Shown here: piece by piece, positions 17,286-24,741 of the stretch | How the letters are laid out: the number at the start of each line of letters is the position of its first letter | How positions within the stretch are numbered: the first letter of the stretch is position 1 | Source of the DNA: Betaproteobacteria bacterium | GTDB lineage: Bacteria > Pseudomonadota > Gammaproteobacteria > Burkholderiales > CAIKXV01 | Assembly: GCA_021298815.1 (NCBI GenBank) | Contig: JAJTHE010000041.1 | Span: 1-36,024, forward strand | DNA length: 36,024 nt | Reading direction: 5' to 3' | Notes under the pieces: generated by a model | The model's input: the letters and a program-made list of their open reading frames with translations, nothing else | What the model was told of the DNA's origin: nothing | Databases searched by the model: none | Program-made: the position numbers and the translations under genes

Positions 17286-17935
17286 CGGCCACCTCCTTCC
17301 GCGTCAGTGCCGGCGGTCATCGCGTTACCGGCCGGATGCTCGAACGGCGCATGCACCGTGGGCTCCAGCACGCCCTGCCCGGTCAGGTGCAGGATGAGCA
17401 GCGGATAGACCGCGCGTGCGAGGTCCTCGACCTGCCCGGGCTCGAGGTCGTTCAGCGGATGCGGAGTCACGATCAGCGGCAGGTCCTCGACCTGCAGGCT
17501 GCGCGCGGCGAGCCGTGCCGGCCGGATGAACGCGGTGGTGACGACGGTGGCCGTCGGCACGCCATGCTTCTCCAGCCATGCGGAGTCGTGGATACACCAC
17601 GACGTGCAGCCCCCTCAGTCGCCCCAGGCGTTGACCACCGCGTCGGCGCGGCCCTCGAGCTGGTCGGCGATCAGCCGGCTGGACGTGAAGTTCTTGCGCA
17701 CCCGGACGGTGGAGATGCCCGGGTGGTCGGCGACCATCATCCGCTCGACATGGTCGAGGAACAGGCCGGCGTTCGGCTTGATGTTGTCGATGAAGCCGAT
17801 CCTCCGGCCATCGAGGCGTGCCAGCCGCGACGCGAGCGATGCACGCACCGCATCCAGCTGCCCGCGCGGATTGACCAGTCGCACCCGCCCGGCCGGGCCA
17901 GGGGCTGCTCCTGCGACAGGATCAACGTGATTCAT
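17282..17935 (-). CDS. UGSC-type selenoprotein with in-frame TGA (Sec107)
   Basis: One frame runs 218 codons with a single TGA at 17615-17617, giving 217 residues if it is read as selenocysteine. The local sequence is WGD-U107-GGC110-TSWCIHD, a UxxC redox motif matching the UGSC family (usual form U-G-S-C-T-S) except Ser109 is Gly. The N-terminal half carries LDGRRIGFIDNIKPNAGLFL near 41-60, as in that family. Codons after the TGA keep strong GC-rich third positions and family sequence (LEKHGVPTATVVT). The gene ends in a GTGA overlap with its partner. ATG at 17935 follows GGAGGAGG by seven bases. A hairpin follows the TGA at SECIS distance. The family's reaction is unknown; a selenol-dependent reductase is inferred. 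Reading TGA as a stop would leave only 106 residues. Confidence 0.88.
17291..17298 (-). promoter_or_regulatory. Shine-Dalgarno site inside the selenoprotein 3' end
   Basis: AAGGAGGT, near-perfect to the anti-SD, lies five bases before the GTG at 17285 and is made of the last codons of the selenoprotein. Together with the GTGA overlap it fixes the partner's start. It also lets the partner be translated even when ribosomes terminate at the upstream UGA. Confidence 0.75.
17579..17617 (-). promoter_or_regulatory. Selenocysteine TGA with bacterial SECIS-like hairpin
   Basis: After TGA (17617-17615) come 18 bases, then the loop UGUAU at 17596-17592. The loop is closed by a perfect 7-bp stem: GTCGTGG at 17603-17597 pairs with CCACGAC at 17591-17585. 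A lower helix UGC/GCA (17608-17606 with 17581-17579) is separated by a small internal loop. Known bacterial SECIS elements need an apical loop roughly 16-37 bases after UGA, with a G among the first loop bases; this one has G second, in a GU. The hairpin lies inside the coding frame, as expected for SelB-dependent decoding. Confidence 0.82.
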
Positions 17936-18021
17936 CTGAAAACCTCCTCCGGTGGTTCCCGCTTCGCTTTTTCGTGTGCCAACTCGTGCGTCCGTCGCTT
18001 CCGGGCGACGGATCGAAGGTC

Positions 18022-18051
18022 AGTATAGGCGCCACCCTTCCATGCATACAA
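18022..18051 (-). promoter_or_regulatory. Predicted sigma-70 promoter of the selenoprotein operon
   Basis: On the minus strand TTGTAT (18051-18046) and TATACT (18027-18022) are separated by 18 bases. This predicts a start near 18015 and a leader of about 80 bases before the ATG at 17935. The -35 box is poor in its second half and overlaps an inverted repeat, as expected for a promoter that needs a LysR-type activator. Confidence 0.5.
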
Positions 18052-18068
18052 AGACTAATATTGCATGG
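18040..18068. promoter_or_regulatory. Inverted repeat, candidate LysR-type operator
   Basis: CCATGCA (18040-18046) and TGCATGG (18062-18068) are perfect inverted arms around an AT-rich 15-base spacer, in a region otherwise very GC-rich. The repeat lies between the divergent CysB-like gene and the selenoprotein operon. It overlaps the operon's -35 box and a TAATAT (18056-18061) that could be the regulator's own -10. This is the usual arrangement for autoregulated divergent LysR control. Confidence 0.5.
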
Positions 18069-18104
18069 CTTCCATTCACTTTCCGGATCGACTGCGTCCT
18101 CGCC

Positions 18105-19031
18105 ATGACCCGCCTGCGCCAGCTGCAGCTGCTCTGCCAGGCCGTCGACAACGGCCTCAACCTGTCCTCGACCGCGCGCAACGGCTTCACCTCGCAGCCG
18201 AGCGTGAGCCGCCACCTGCAGGCGCTCGAGGACGAGCTCGGCGTGCCCGTGTTCGTCCGCTCGCGCCGGCGCATCTGCGGGCTGACAAGTGCAGGGCGTG
18301 AGGTGCTGGAGACCGCGCGCCGCGTGCTGCAGGAGCTCGAATCGCTCGGCGAGCTCGGCCAGGACGCGCCGCGCGCCCAGCGCGGCACGATCACCATCGC
18401 CGCCTCGCACAGCTATGCACGCTACGTGCTGCCATCGGTCGTGCGCACGTTCATGGCGTCCTATCCGGACGTGCGCCTGGAGCTGCGGCAGGGCGACCCG
18501 CAGCAGCTGGTCGACTGGGTCGCGAACGGCGAGGCCGACCTCGCGATCTGCGCCGAGACCGGCGAACCGCACGAGGGGCTCGTCTCGTTCACCTGCAACC
18601 AGCACGAGCGCGTGGTGGTGGTGCCCGCCGGCCATCGGCTCGCCCGGCGCCGCCGGGTCACGCTGCAGGACCTCGGCCGCGAGCGGCTGATCACCTACGA
18701 CGCGAAGTTCACGCTGCACCGGCGCATCGTCGAAGCATTCGAAGCGGAGGGGCTGGAGGCGAACATCGTGCTCACCGCGACCGATGTCGACGTGATGAAG
18801 ACCTACGTGCGCTCCGGGCTGGGCATAGCGATCGTCGCCTCCATCGCGTGGAGCCCGGAAGAGGACACCGACCTGCACGCGATCAGCGCGAGCCACCTGT
18901 TCACGCCGGCGACCATCAAGGTGGTCCTGCGCAAGGGCGCCTTCCTGCGTGCGTACGTATTCGCCTTCATCGCCTCCTTCGCGCCGCAACTGCGCCGCGA
19001 CCGAATCCAGCGCGCGCTGTCCGGGCATTGA
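18105..19031 (+). CDS. CysB-like LysR-family transcriptional regulator
   Basis: Transcription factor of 308 residues in the CysB/Cbl branch of the LysR family. The winged-helix domain (1-60) has LRQLQLLCQAVDNGLNLSSTA and SQPSVSRHLQALEDELG. The effector domain (about 90-300) keeps the CysB signature TATDVDVMKTYVRSGLG and the late segment FLRAYVFAFIASFAP. CysB proteins sense sulfur metabolites such as O-acetylserine, sulfate or thiosulfate, which hints at sulfur control of the divergent selenoprotein operon (inference). I chose ATG at 18105 by alignment with CysB N-termini; there is no good ribosome site, and an in-frame ATG lies at 18042. Confidence 0.9.
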   Translation: MTRLRQLQLLCQAVDNGLNLSSTARNGFTSQPSVSRHLQALEDELGVPVFVRSRRRICGLTSAGREVLETARRVLQELESLGELGQDAPRAQRGTITIAASHSYARYVLPSVVRTFMASYPDVRLELRQGDPQQLVDWVANGEADLAICAETGEPHEGLVSFTCNQHERVVVVPAGHRLARRRRVTLQDLGRERLITYDAKFTLHRRIVEAFEAEGLEANIVLTATDVDVMKTYVRSGLGIAIVASIAWSPEEDTDLHAISASHLFTPATIKVVLRKGAFLRAYVFAFIASFAPQLRRDRIQRALSGH

Positions 19032-19057
19032 CCCGCGGCGAACGCGGGCTGTATACA
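19028..19057 (+). promoter_or_regulatory. Predicted promoter with overlapping TGTATACA palindrome
   Basis: TTGACC (19028-19033, overlapping the regulator's stop codon) and TATACA (19052-19057) are 18 bases apart, a good sigma-70 match. The -10 lies in the perfect palindrome TGTATACA (19050-19057), a plausible GntR-type operator half-sequence. It would start the three-subunit dehydrogenase operon, with a leader of about 38 bases. Confidence 0.5.
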
Positions 19058-19101
19058 CTCGGCCGTATGGATAGCCTGAGTGATAGCCCGAGCGTCGCCC
19101 G

Positions 19102-20277
19102 ATGCTGACCCGCGCCGATGTCGTCGTCGTCGGGGGTGGCGTGGTCGGCTGCGCGGTCGCCTACTACCTGTCGAAGGCGGGCGCGCGCGTCGCGCTGGTC
19201 GAACGCAGCGTGGTCGGCAGCGGTGCCTCGTCGGTGAACCCGGGATCGATCGCGATGGCCACGAAGAAGGGCGGCACTGTGCTGGAACTGGCGCGCGCCA
19301 GCCAGCGCCTGCACGAGGGCCTCTCCGCCGAACTCGGTACGGCCACCGAGTACGCGGTCGAGGGTAACCTGATCGTCGCCGAGTCCGAGACCGAGATCGC
19401 CTACCTCGAGGAGCTCGCCGCCGGACAGCGCGCGGTCGGCGTTCCGGTCGAGCTGGTGGACGAGCAGCGCTGCCGGGAATTGAACCCGCTGCTGCGCGGA
19501 CGCGTGCTGTCCGGTCTCTACTGCGCGACCGATGCGCATGCCAATCCGTTCAAGGTCACCCAGGGGTTCGCCGATGCCGCGCGCAACCGCGGCGCGCAGC
19601 TGTTCACCGGCACCGCGGTCGAGGGCATCTCGGTCGAGGCTGGCCATGTCACCGGGCTGATGACCTCGCGCGGCAACATCGAGGCGCCTTGGGTGGTCAA
19701 CGCCGCCGGTGCGTTCGCCCCGATGATCGGCAAGATGGTCGGTGCAACCCACGACGTCGTGCCGCGGCGCGGACAGATCGTCGTGCTGGAAGCCACCGAT
19801 GCGTTGCCCGGCATCCGGGTGTCCGGGGCGAGCCAGCTGCTGGCCAAGCATGTGACGGCACCGGCCGACGGCAGGCCGCACAGGACGCCGATCTCGCTCA
19901 GCTACACGCGCAAGCCGCTGAGCGGCACGGTCCTGCTCGGCAGCACCAACGAGTTCGTCGGCTACGACAGCCGCAACACGCGCGAGGTGGTCACCGGCAT
20001 CTGCGAATGCGCGGCGCGCTTCATGCCGGAGCTCGGCCGCCTGAACGTGCTGCGCAGCTGGGCAGGGTTGCGTCCCTACTCGTCGAAGGGTCCGCTGCTG
20101 GGCGATGGCGGCGGCCCGGCGGGATACGCGGTGGCCACCGGGCATGGCGGCGACGGCATGGCGCTGTCGCCGGTGACCGGGCTCTACCTGTCGCGCTATG
20201 TCGGGCGCGATGGCAAGTCCTATCCGGTCGCGCAGTTCCTGCAGGACCTGAAGGCCGACAGCGGAGCCGTCCAGTGA
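19102..20277 (+). CDS. FAD-dependent amine dehydrogenase, HcnC/OoxB-like subunit
   Basis: Flavoprotein of 391 residues in the DadA/glycine-oxidase family, matching the beta subunit of three-part dehydrogenases (HcnC, opine oxidase OoxB, D-hydroxyproline dehydrogenase). The ADP-binding motif VVVGGGVVG is at 8-16. RSWAGLRPYSSKGPLLG near 320 and GHGGDGMALSP near 350 are the substrate and flavin regions of the family. It oxidises a C-N bond of an amino acid or opine. ATG at 19102 has a weak ribosome site. It overlaps the next gene by GTGA. The three genes together indicate one enzyme complex passing electrons through Fe-S centres. Confidence 0.9.
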   Translation: MLTRADVVVVGGGVVGCAVAYYLSKAGARVALVERSVVGSGASSVNPGSIAMATKKGGTVLELARASQRLHEGLSAELGTATEYAVEGNLIVAESETEIAYLEELAAGQRAVGVPVELVDEQRCRELNPLLRGRVLSGLYCATDAHANPFKVTQGFADAARNRGAQLFTGTAVEGISVEAGHVTGLMTSRGNIEAPWVVNAAGAFAPMIGKMVGATHDVVPRRGQIVVLEATDALPGIRVSGASQLLAKHVTAPADGRPHRTPISLSYTRKPLSGTVLLGSTNEFVGYDSRNTREVVTGICECAARFMPELGRLNVLRSWAGLRPYSSKGPLLGDGGGPAGYAVATGHGGDGMALSPVTGLYLSRYVGRDGKSYPVAQFLQDLKADSGAVQ

Positions 20278-20570
20278 TCGACGACGCCATCCAGCCCGGC
20301 GCCGAGGTGACGCTGATCGTCGACGGCGAGCCGCTGCAGGCCCGGCGCGGCCAGACCGTCGCCGTCGCACTGCTGGCCCGGGGCCGGCGCGTGCTGCGCC
20401 ATACCCGCAACGGCGGACACCCGCGCGGCCTGTTCTGTGCAATGGGCGTGTGCTTCGACTGCGTGATGACGATCGACGGCCTGCAGGGCACGCGCGCCTG
20501 CATGACCCGGGTCGAGGACGGCATGCAGGTGAGCACGCCACTGCGCTTCGAAGGACGCGAGCAGGCATGA
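20274..20570 (+). CDS. [2Fe-2S] small subunit, HcnA-like
   Basis: Protein of 98 residues with a plant-type ferredoxin fold. The cluster ligands are Cys55, Cys60, Cys63 and Cys76 (CAMGVCFDC, then RACMT), as in HcnA and the gamma subunits of hydroxyproline and opine dehydrogenases. It relays electrons between the two flavin subunits. GTG at 20274 overlaps the previous TGA and has GGAG eight bases upstream; the stop overlaps the next ATG (ATGA). This gene is easy to miss because it is short and starts with GTG. Confidence 0.9.
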   Translation: MIDDAIQPGAEVTLIVDGEPLQARRGQTVAVALLARGRRVLRHTRNGGHPRGLFCAMGVCFDCVMTIDGLQGTRACMTRVEDGMQVSTPLRFEGREQA

Positions 20571-21967
20571 GCGCACCGATGGAAGCGGACATCGCGATCG
20601 TCGGCGCAGGCCCGGCCGGCATGCATGCGGCACTGACCGCGGCGCGCGGCGGCGCAAGGACCGTGCTGCTCGACGAGTATCCCGAACCCGGCGGACAGTA
20701 CTACCGCCAGCTGCCCGCGGACTTCGAAGTTGCGGACCGCAGCCGCCTCGACCCCGACTTCACCAAGGGCGACGGCCTGCTGGCCGAGGTGCGTGCGGCA
20801 GGCATCGCGCTGCTGAACGAGGCGTCAGTCTGGGGCAGCTTCGACGGCGGCGTACTCGAGGTGATGCACCGGCGCCGCGCGCTCACCGTGCGCGCACGCC
20901 GGACCATCGTCGCCACCGGTGCCATCGAGCGGCCCGGGGTGTTCCCGGGCTGGGACCTGCCCGGCGTGATGACGCCCGGCGGCGCGCAGACCCTGGTCAA
21001 GGGACAGGGTACGCTGCCCGGCGAACGCATCGTGCTCGCCGGCTCCGGCCCGTTCCTGCTGCCGGTCGCGCGCACGCTGATCCAGGCCGGCCGCCCGCCA
21101 CTGGGCGTGTACGAATCGACCCATCCGCTCGACTGGGCCCGCCACGTGCTGCGGCTGCGCGGGCATGGCGACCGCATCGCCGAGGCCCTCGACTACCGGC
21201 GCGTGCTGTCGCGCGCCGGCGTGCCCATCCGGTTCCGCACGGTGGTCGCGCGAGCCGAAGGCAGCGGCGCGGTCGAGCGTGTGGTCCTGATGGACTGCGA
21301 CCGGCAGGGCCGGCCGCTGCCCGGCACCGAACGACTGGTCGAAGCCGACACCCTGTGCGTCGGATTCGGCTTCGTGCCCTCGGTGCAGCTCACCCGGACG
21401 CTGGGCTGCCGGCATGCATACGACGAACGCCGCGGCGGCTGGGTTCCCGTGCACGACGACGACATGCAGACCAGCGTGCGCGGGGTGTTCGTCGCCGGCG
21501 AGGTCGCGGGCATCGGCGGCGCCTGGGCGGCCATGGCCGAGGGCGCGCTGGCGGCATCGGCAGCACTCGCGGAGCTCGGATTCGAGGTGCCCGCGCCGGG
21601 CATCGAGGCACTGCGTCGTGAACGACGGCACCGGCGCGCGTTCGGCGCACTGGTGAACGAACTGTTCGCCCCGCGCCCGGGACTGCTCGACCTGGTCACG
21701 GACGACACCCTGGTTTGCCGCTGCGAAGAAGTGAACGCAGGAGCGGTACGCGCGGCGTGCCGGCCCTGGGGCGGCAACGTCAACTTCATCAAGGGCGCGA
21801 CCCGCTGCGGCATGGGTTACTGCCAGGGACGCATCTGCGGGCCGGTGGTCGAGGCCCTGCTGGCGGCCGAACTCGGGCTGGCACCGGGCACGGTGGACCA
21901 CTTCCATCCCCGCACGCCGATCAAGCCGGTGCGGGTATCCGACCTCGCCAGTCTATACAACGACTGA
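20567..21967 (+). CDS. FAD/NAD oxidoreductase with BFD-type 2Fe-2S domain, HcnB/OoxA-like
   Basis: Protein of 466 residues, the alpha subunit of HcnABC/opine-oxidase-type dehydrogenases. The first nucleotide fold has IAIVGAGPAGMHAA at 9-22; a second begins RIVLAGSGPFLLP near 154. DTSVRGVFVAGEVAGIGG-type sequence near 302-318 is the FAD site. The C-terminal bacterioferredoxin-like domain binds a 2Fe-2S cluster through Cys384, Cys386, Cys414 and Cys419. ATG at 20567 overlaps the preceding TGA. Cyanide synthesis is unlikely: gene order differs from hcnABC, and the enzyme superfamily mostly oxidises amino acids or opines. Confidence 0.9.
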   Translation: MSAPMEADIAIVGAGPAGMHAALTAARGGARTVLLDEYPEPGGQYYRQLPADFEVADRSRLDPDFTKGDGLLAEVRAAGIALLNEASVWGSFDGGVLEVMHRRRALTVRARRTIVATGAIERPGVFPGWDLPGVMTPGGAQTLVKGQGTLPGERIVLAGSGPFLLPVARTLIQAGRPPLGVYESTHPLDWARHVLRLRGHGDRIAEALDYRRVLSRAGVPIRFRTVVARAEGSGAVERVVLMDCDRQGRPLPGTERLVEADTLCVGFGFVPSVQLTRTLGCRHAYDERRGGWVPVHDDDMQTSVRGVFVAGEVAGIGGAWAAMAEGALAASAALAELGFEVPAPGIEALRRERRHRRAFGALVNELFAPRPGLLDLVTDDTLVCRCEEVNAGAVRAACRPWGGNVNFIKGATRCGMGYCQGRICGPVVEALLAAELGLAPGTVDHFHPRTPIKPVRVSDLASLYND

Positions 21968-21974
21968 GGACGCG

Positions 21975-22784
21975 ATGGCGCTGAAGCTCGGCATGATCGG
22001 GATGGGGGCGATCGGACAGGAGACCCTGCGCTGCCTGGCGCGCCCGGACGCCGGCATCGAGGGCGGCCCCTCGGGCGTGGCGCTGGTGGCGGCACTGGTC
22101 ACCGATCCTTCGCGCCACGCCGGCGCACCGCATGCGGTCGTGACCGATGTCGCGTCCCTGCTCGCCGCGGCGCCCGACCTGGTGGTCGAGGCGGCGAGCC
22201 AGGCGGCGTTCATTCGGCATGTGCCGCAGGTCCTGGCCGCAGGCTGCGACGTGATCGCCGGGTCGATCGGCGCCCTCGCCGACGACGCGGTCATGGCATC
22301 GATCGTCGCCGCCGCCGCTGCCGGCCGATCGCGCCTGTTCATCCCGTCCGGAGCGCTGGCCGGGATCGATGCGCTCGCGGGCGCGCGGCTGATCGGCATC
22401 GACACGGTCGAGTACACCCGCTCGGCGCCGCCCTCGACCTGGGCCGCGCACGACGCCGCGCGCGGGCGCGACCTGTCCGCGCTGGAGGCACCTCTGCTCG
22501 TATGGGAAGGCAATGCCCGCGATGCCGCGCGGACCTTCCCGAAGAACGCGAACGTCGCGGCACTGATCGCACTGGCCGGCATCGGCTTCGCGCGCACCCG
22601 GGTGCGCATCTTCGCCGACCCGTCGCTCACCGCCAACCTGCATGCGCTGCGCGCCAGTGGGCCGTTCGGCCGGCTGCATGCCGAGATCGTCTCCACGCGT
22701 ATCGGCGACACCTCGTCCTCGCGCATCGTCGCCGGCAGCCTGGCGCGCAGCGTGCTGTGCCACGCTGCGCGGATCGCGATCTGA
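21975..22784 (+). CDS. L-aspartate dehydrogenase-like protein (NadX family)
   Basis: Protein of 269 residues of the aspartate dehydrogenase / DUF108 family. The N-terminal NAD(P) fold has GMIGMGAIG at 6-14. The segment TFPKNANVAALIALAGIGF and the later TANLHALRASG are the conserved catalytic-domain regions of NadX-type enzymes. Members interconvert aspartate and iminoaspartate. ATG follows GAGGA by five bases, and the gene begins seven bases after the dehydrogenase alpha subunit. The pairing suggests that an imino or amino acid released by the complex is handled by this enzyme, for example in D-aspartate or N-substituted aspartate catabolism (inference). Confidence 0.88.
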   Translation: MALKLGMIGMGAIGQETLRCLARPDAGIEGGPSGVALVAALVTDPSRHAGAPHAVVTDVASLLAAAPDLVVEAASQAAFIRHVPQVLAAGCDVIAGSIGALADDAVMASIVAAAAAGRSRLFIPSGALAGIDALAGARLIGIDTVEYTRSAPPSTWAAHDAARGRDLSALEAPLLVWEGNARDAARTFPKNANVAALIALAGIGFARTRVRIFADPSLTANLHALRASGPFGRLHAEIVSTRIGDTSSSRIVAGSLARSVLCHAARIAI

Positions 22785-22921
22785 ACAGGGCCGGCCGCAG
22801 ACGACGAAGCGGGCGAGGCCGCTTGAGGCAACCCTCGTTGTAGTGCATTCTTGTGCCCACACATGCAGCCTGCGCACCTGTCCTTCCAGGCGACGCGGCG
22901 CAGAGGGGTACAGGGGAAAGG

Positions 22922-23689
<768 letters not shown>

Positions 23690-23717
23690 CACCCCACCCC
23701 GACGACTGGAGACACAC

Positions 23718-24716
23718 ATGGCTTCGACGCTGTACGGCAAGGGATCGCGCACCGTCACACTGACCTTCGGCTGCCTCGCGCTGGCTGCCTCGATGCAGGC
23801 AGTTGCGCAGGGGAGTGCGCCCGCCTTCCCGTCGAAGCCGATCCGCTGGGTCGCGCCCTTCGCGCCGGGCGGCACCAGCGACATCGTCGCGCGCGCGGTC
23901 GCGCAGCGGCTGACCGCGGTGCTCGGGCAGCAGGTGGTGATCGACAACCGTGCCGGGGCCGGCGGCAACATCGCGGCCGACCTGGTGGCGCGCGCGCCGG
24001 CCGACGGCTACACGCTGCTCACCGGCTTCCCCGGCCTGGCGATCAACCCGTCGCTGTACGCGAAGCTGACCTACGATCCGCTGAAGGACCTCGCGCCGGT
24101 GACGCTGATGACCTCGGCACCGCTGGTGCTGGTGAGCTCGCCGACGATCCCGGTGAAGACGGTGTCGGAACTGGTCGCGCTGGCGGTGGCCAAGCCCGGC
24201 ACGCTCAACTTCTGCTCGGCCGGCAACGGCACCTCGTCGCACCTGGCGGGCGAACTGTTCAAGAGCATGGCGAAGATCGACATCGTGCACGTGCCGTACA
24301 AGGGCTCGGTCGAGTGCATGGCCGACCTGATGGGCGGGCGCATCAGCCTGATGGTGAACCCGCTGCCCGAGATGCTGCCGATGATCAAGTCGAACAAGCT
24401 GCGCGGGATGGCGGTCAGCAGCCTGCAGCGTGCGCCGAGCGTGCCCGACCTGCCGACGGTCACCGATGCCGGCGTGAAGGGCTACGAGGTGAGCACCTGG
24501 AACGGCGTGATGGTGCCGGCCGGCACGCCCGCGGCGGTGATCGCCCGGCTCAACGCCGAGGTCACCGGCCTGCTCAAGGGCGAACTGCGCAAGCAGCTCG
24601 AAGACCAGTCGCTGACCGTGATCGCCAACACGCCGGAGGAGTTCGGTGCGTTCCTGCGTGCCGAGACGACGAAGTGGGCAGCAGTGGTCAAGGCCTCGGG
24701 CGCACGCATCCAGTAG
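23718..24716 (+). CDS. Bug/TctC-family solute-binding protein
   Basis: Complete 332-residue periplasmic binding protein. The signal peptide runs from MASTLYGKGSR to AVAQG. Landmarks are FPSKPIRWVAPFAPGGTSDIVAR, VVIDNRAGAGGNIA, ADGYTLL and VHVPYKGSVECMADLMGG. It has two extra cysteines (NFCSAG and SVECMA) unlike its seven paralogs here; a disulfide in the periplasm is possible. ATG has GGAG seven bases upstream. Gaps to the neighbouring genes are under 30 bases. Confidence 0.93.
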   Translation: MASTLYGKGSRTVTLTFGCLALAASMQAVAQGSAPAFPSKPIRWVAPFAPGGTSDIVARAVAQRLTAVLGQQVVIDNRAGAGGNIAADLVARAPADGYTLLTGFPGLAINPSLYAKLTYDPLKDLAPVTLMTSAPLVLVSSPTIPVKTVSELVALAVAKPGTLNFCSAGNGTSSHLAGELFKSMAKIDIVHVPYKGSVECMADLMGGRISLMVNPLPEMLPMIKSNKLRGMAVSSLQRAPSVPDLPTVTDAGVKGYEVSTWNGVMVPAGTPAAVIARLNAEVTGLLKGELRKQLEDQSLTVIANTPEEFGAFLRAETTKWAAVVKASGARIQ

Positions 24717-24741
24717 TGCATCCAGCCGCAGGGAGGAACCG

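Noticed and set aside
17282..17560. A separate small gene starting at GTG (residue 126 of the selenoprotein frame) after a true stop
   Set aside because: GGAGAA lies eight bases upstream, so an internal start is conceivable. But the conserved UGGCTSWCIHD block and SECIS-like hairpin would then be untranslated, and the two halves match one family.
19102..21967. Hydrogen cyanide synthase (hcnABC)
   Set aside because: Subunit families match, but gene order differs and an aspartate-dehydrogenase-like gene follows. Amino acid or opine dehydrogenase is more likely.
22785..22921. Promoter TTGAGG-17-CATTCT before the SDR gene
   Set aside because: The -10 matches only three of six bases; readthrough from the previous operon is equally likely.
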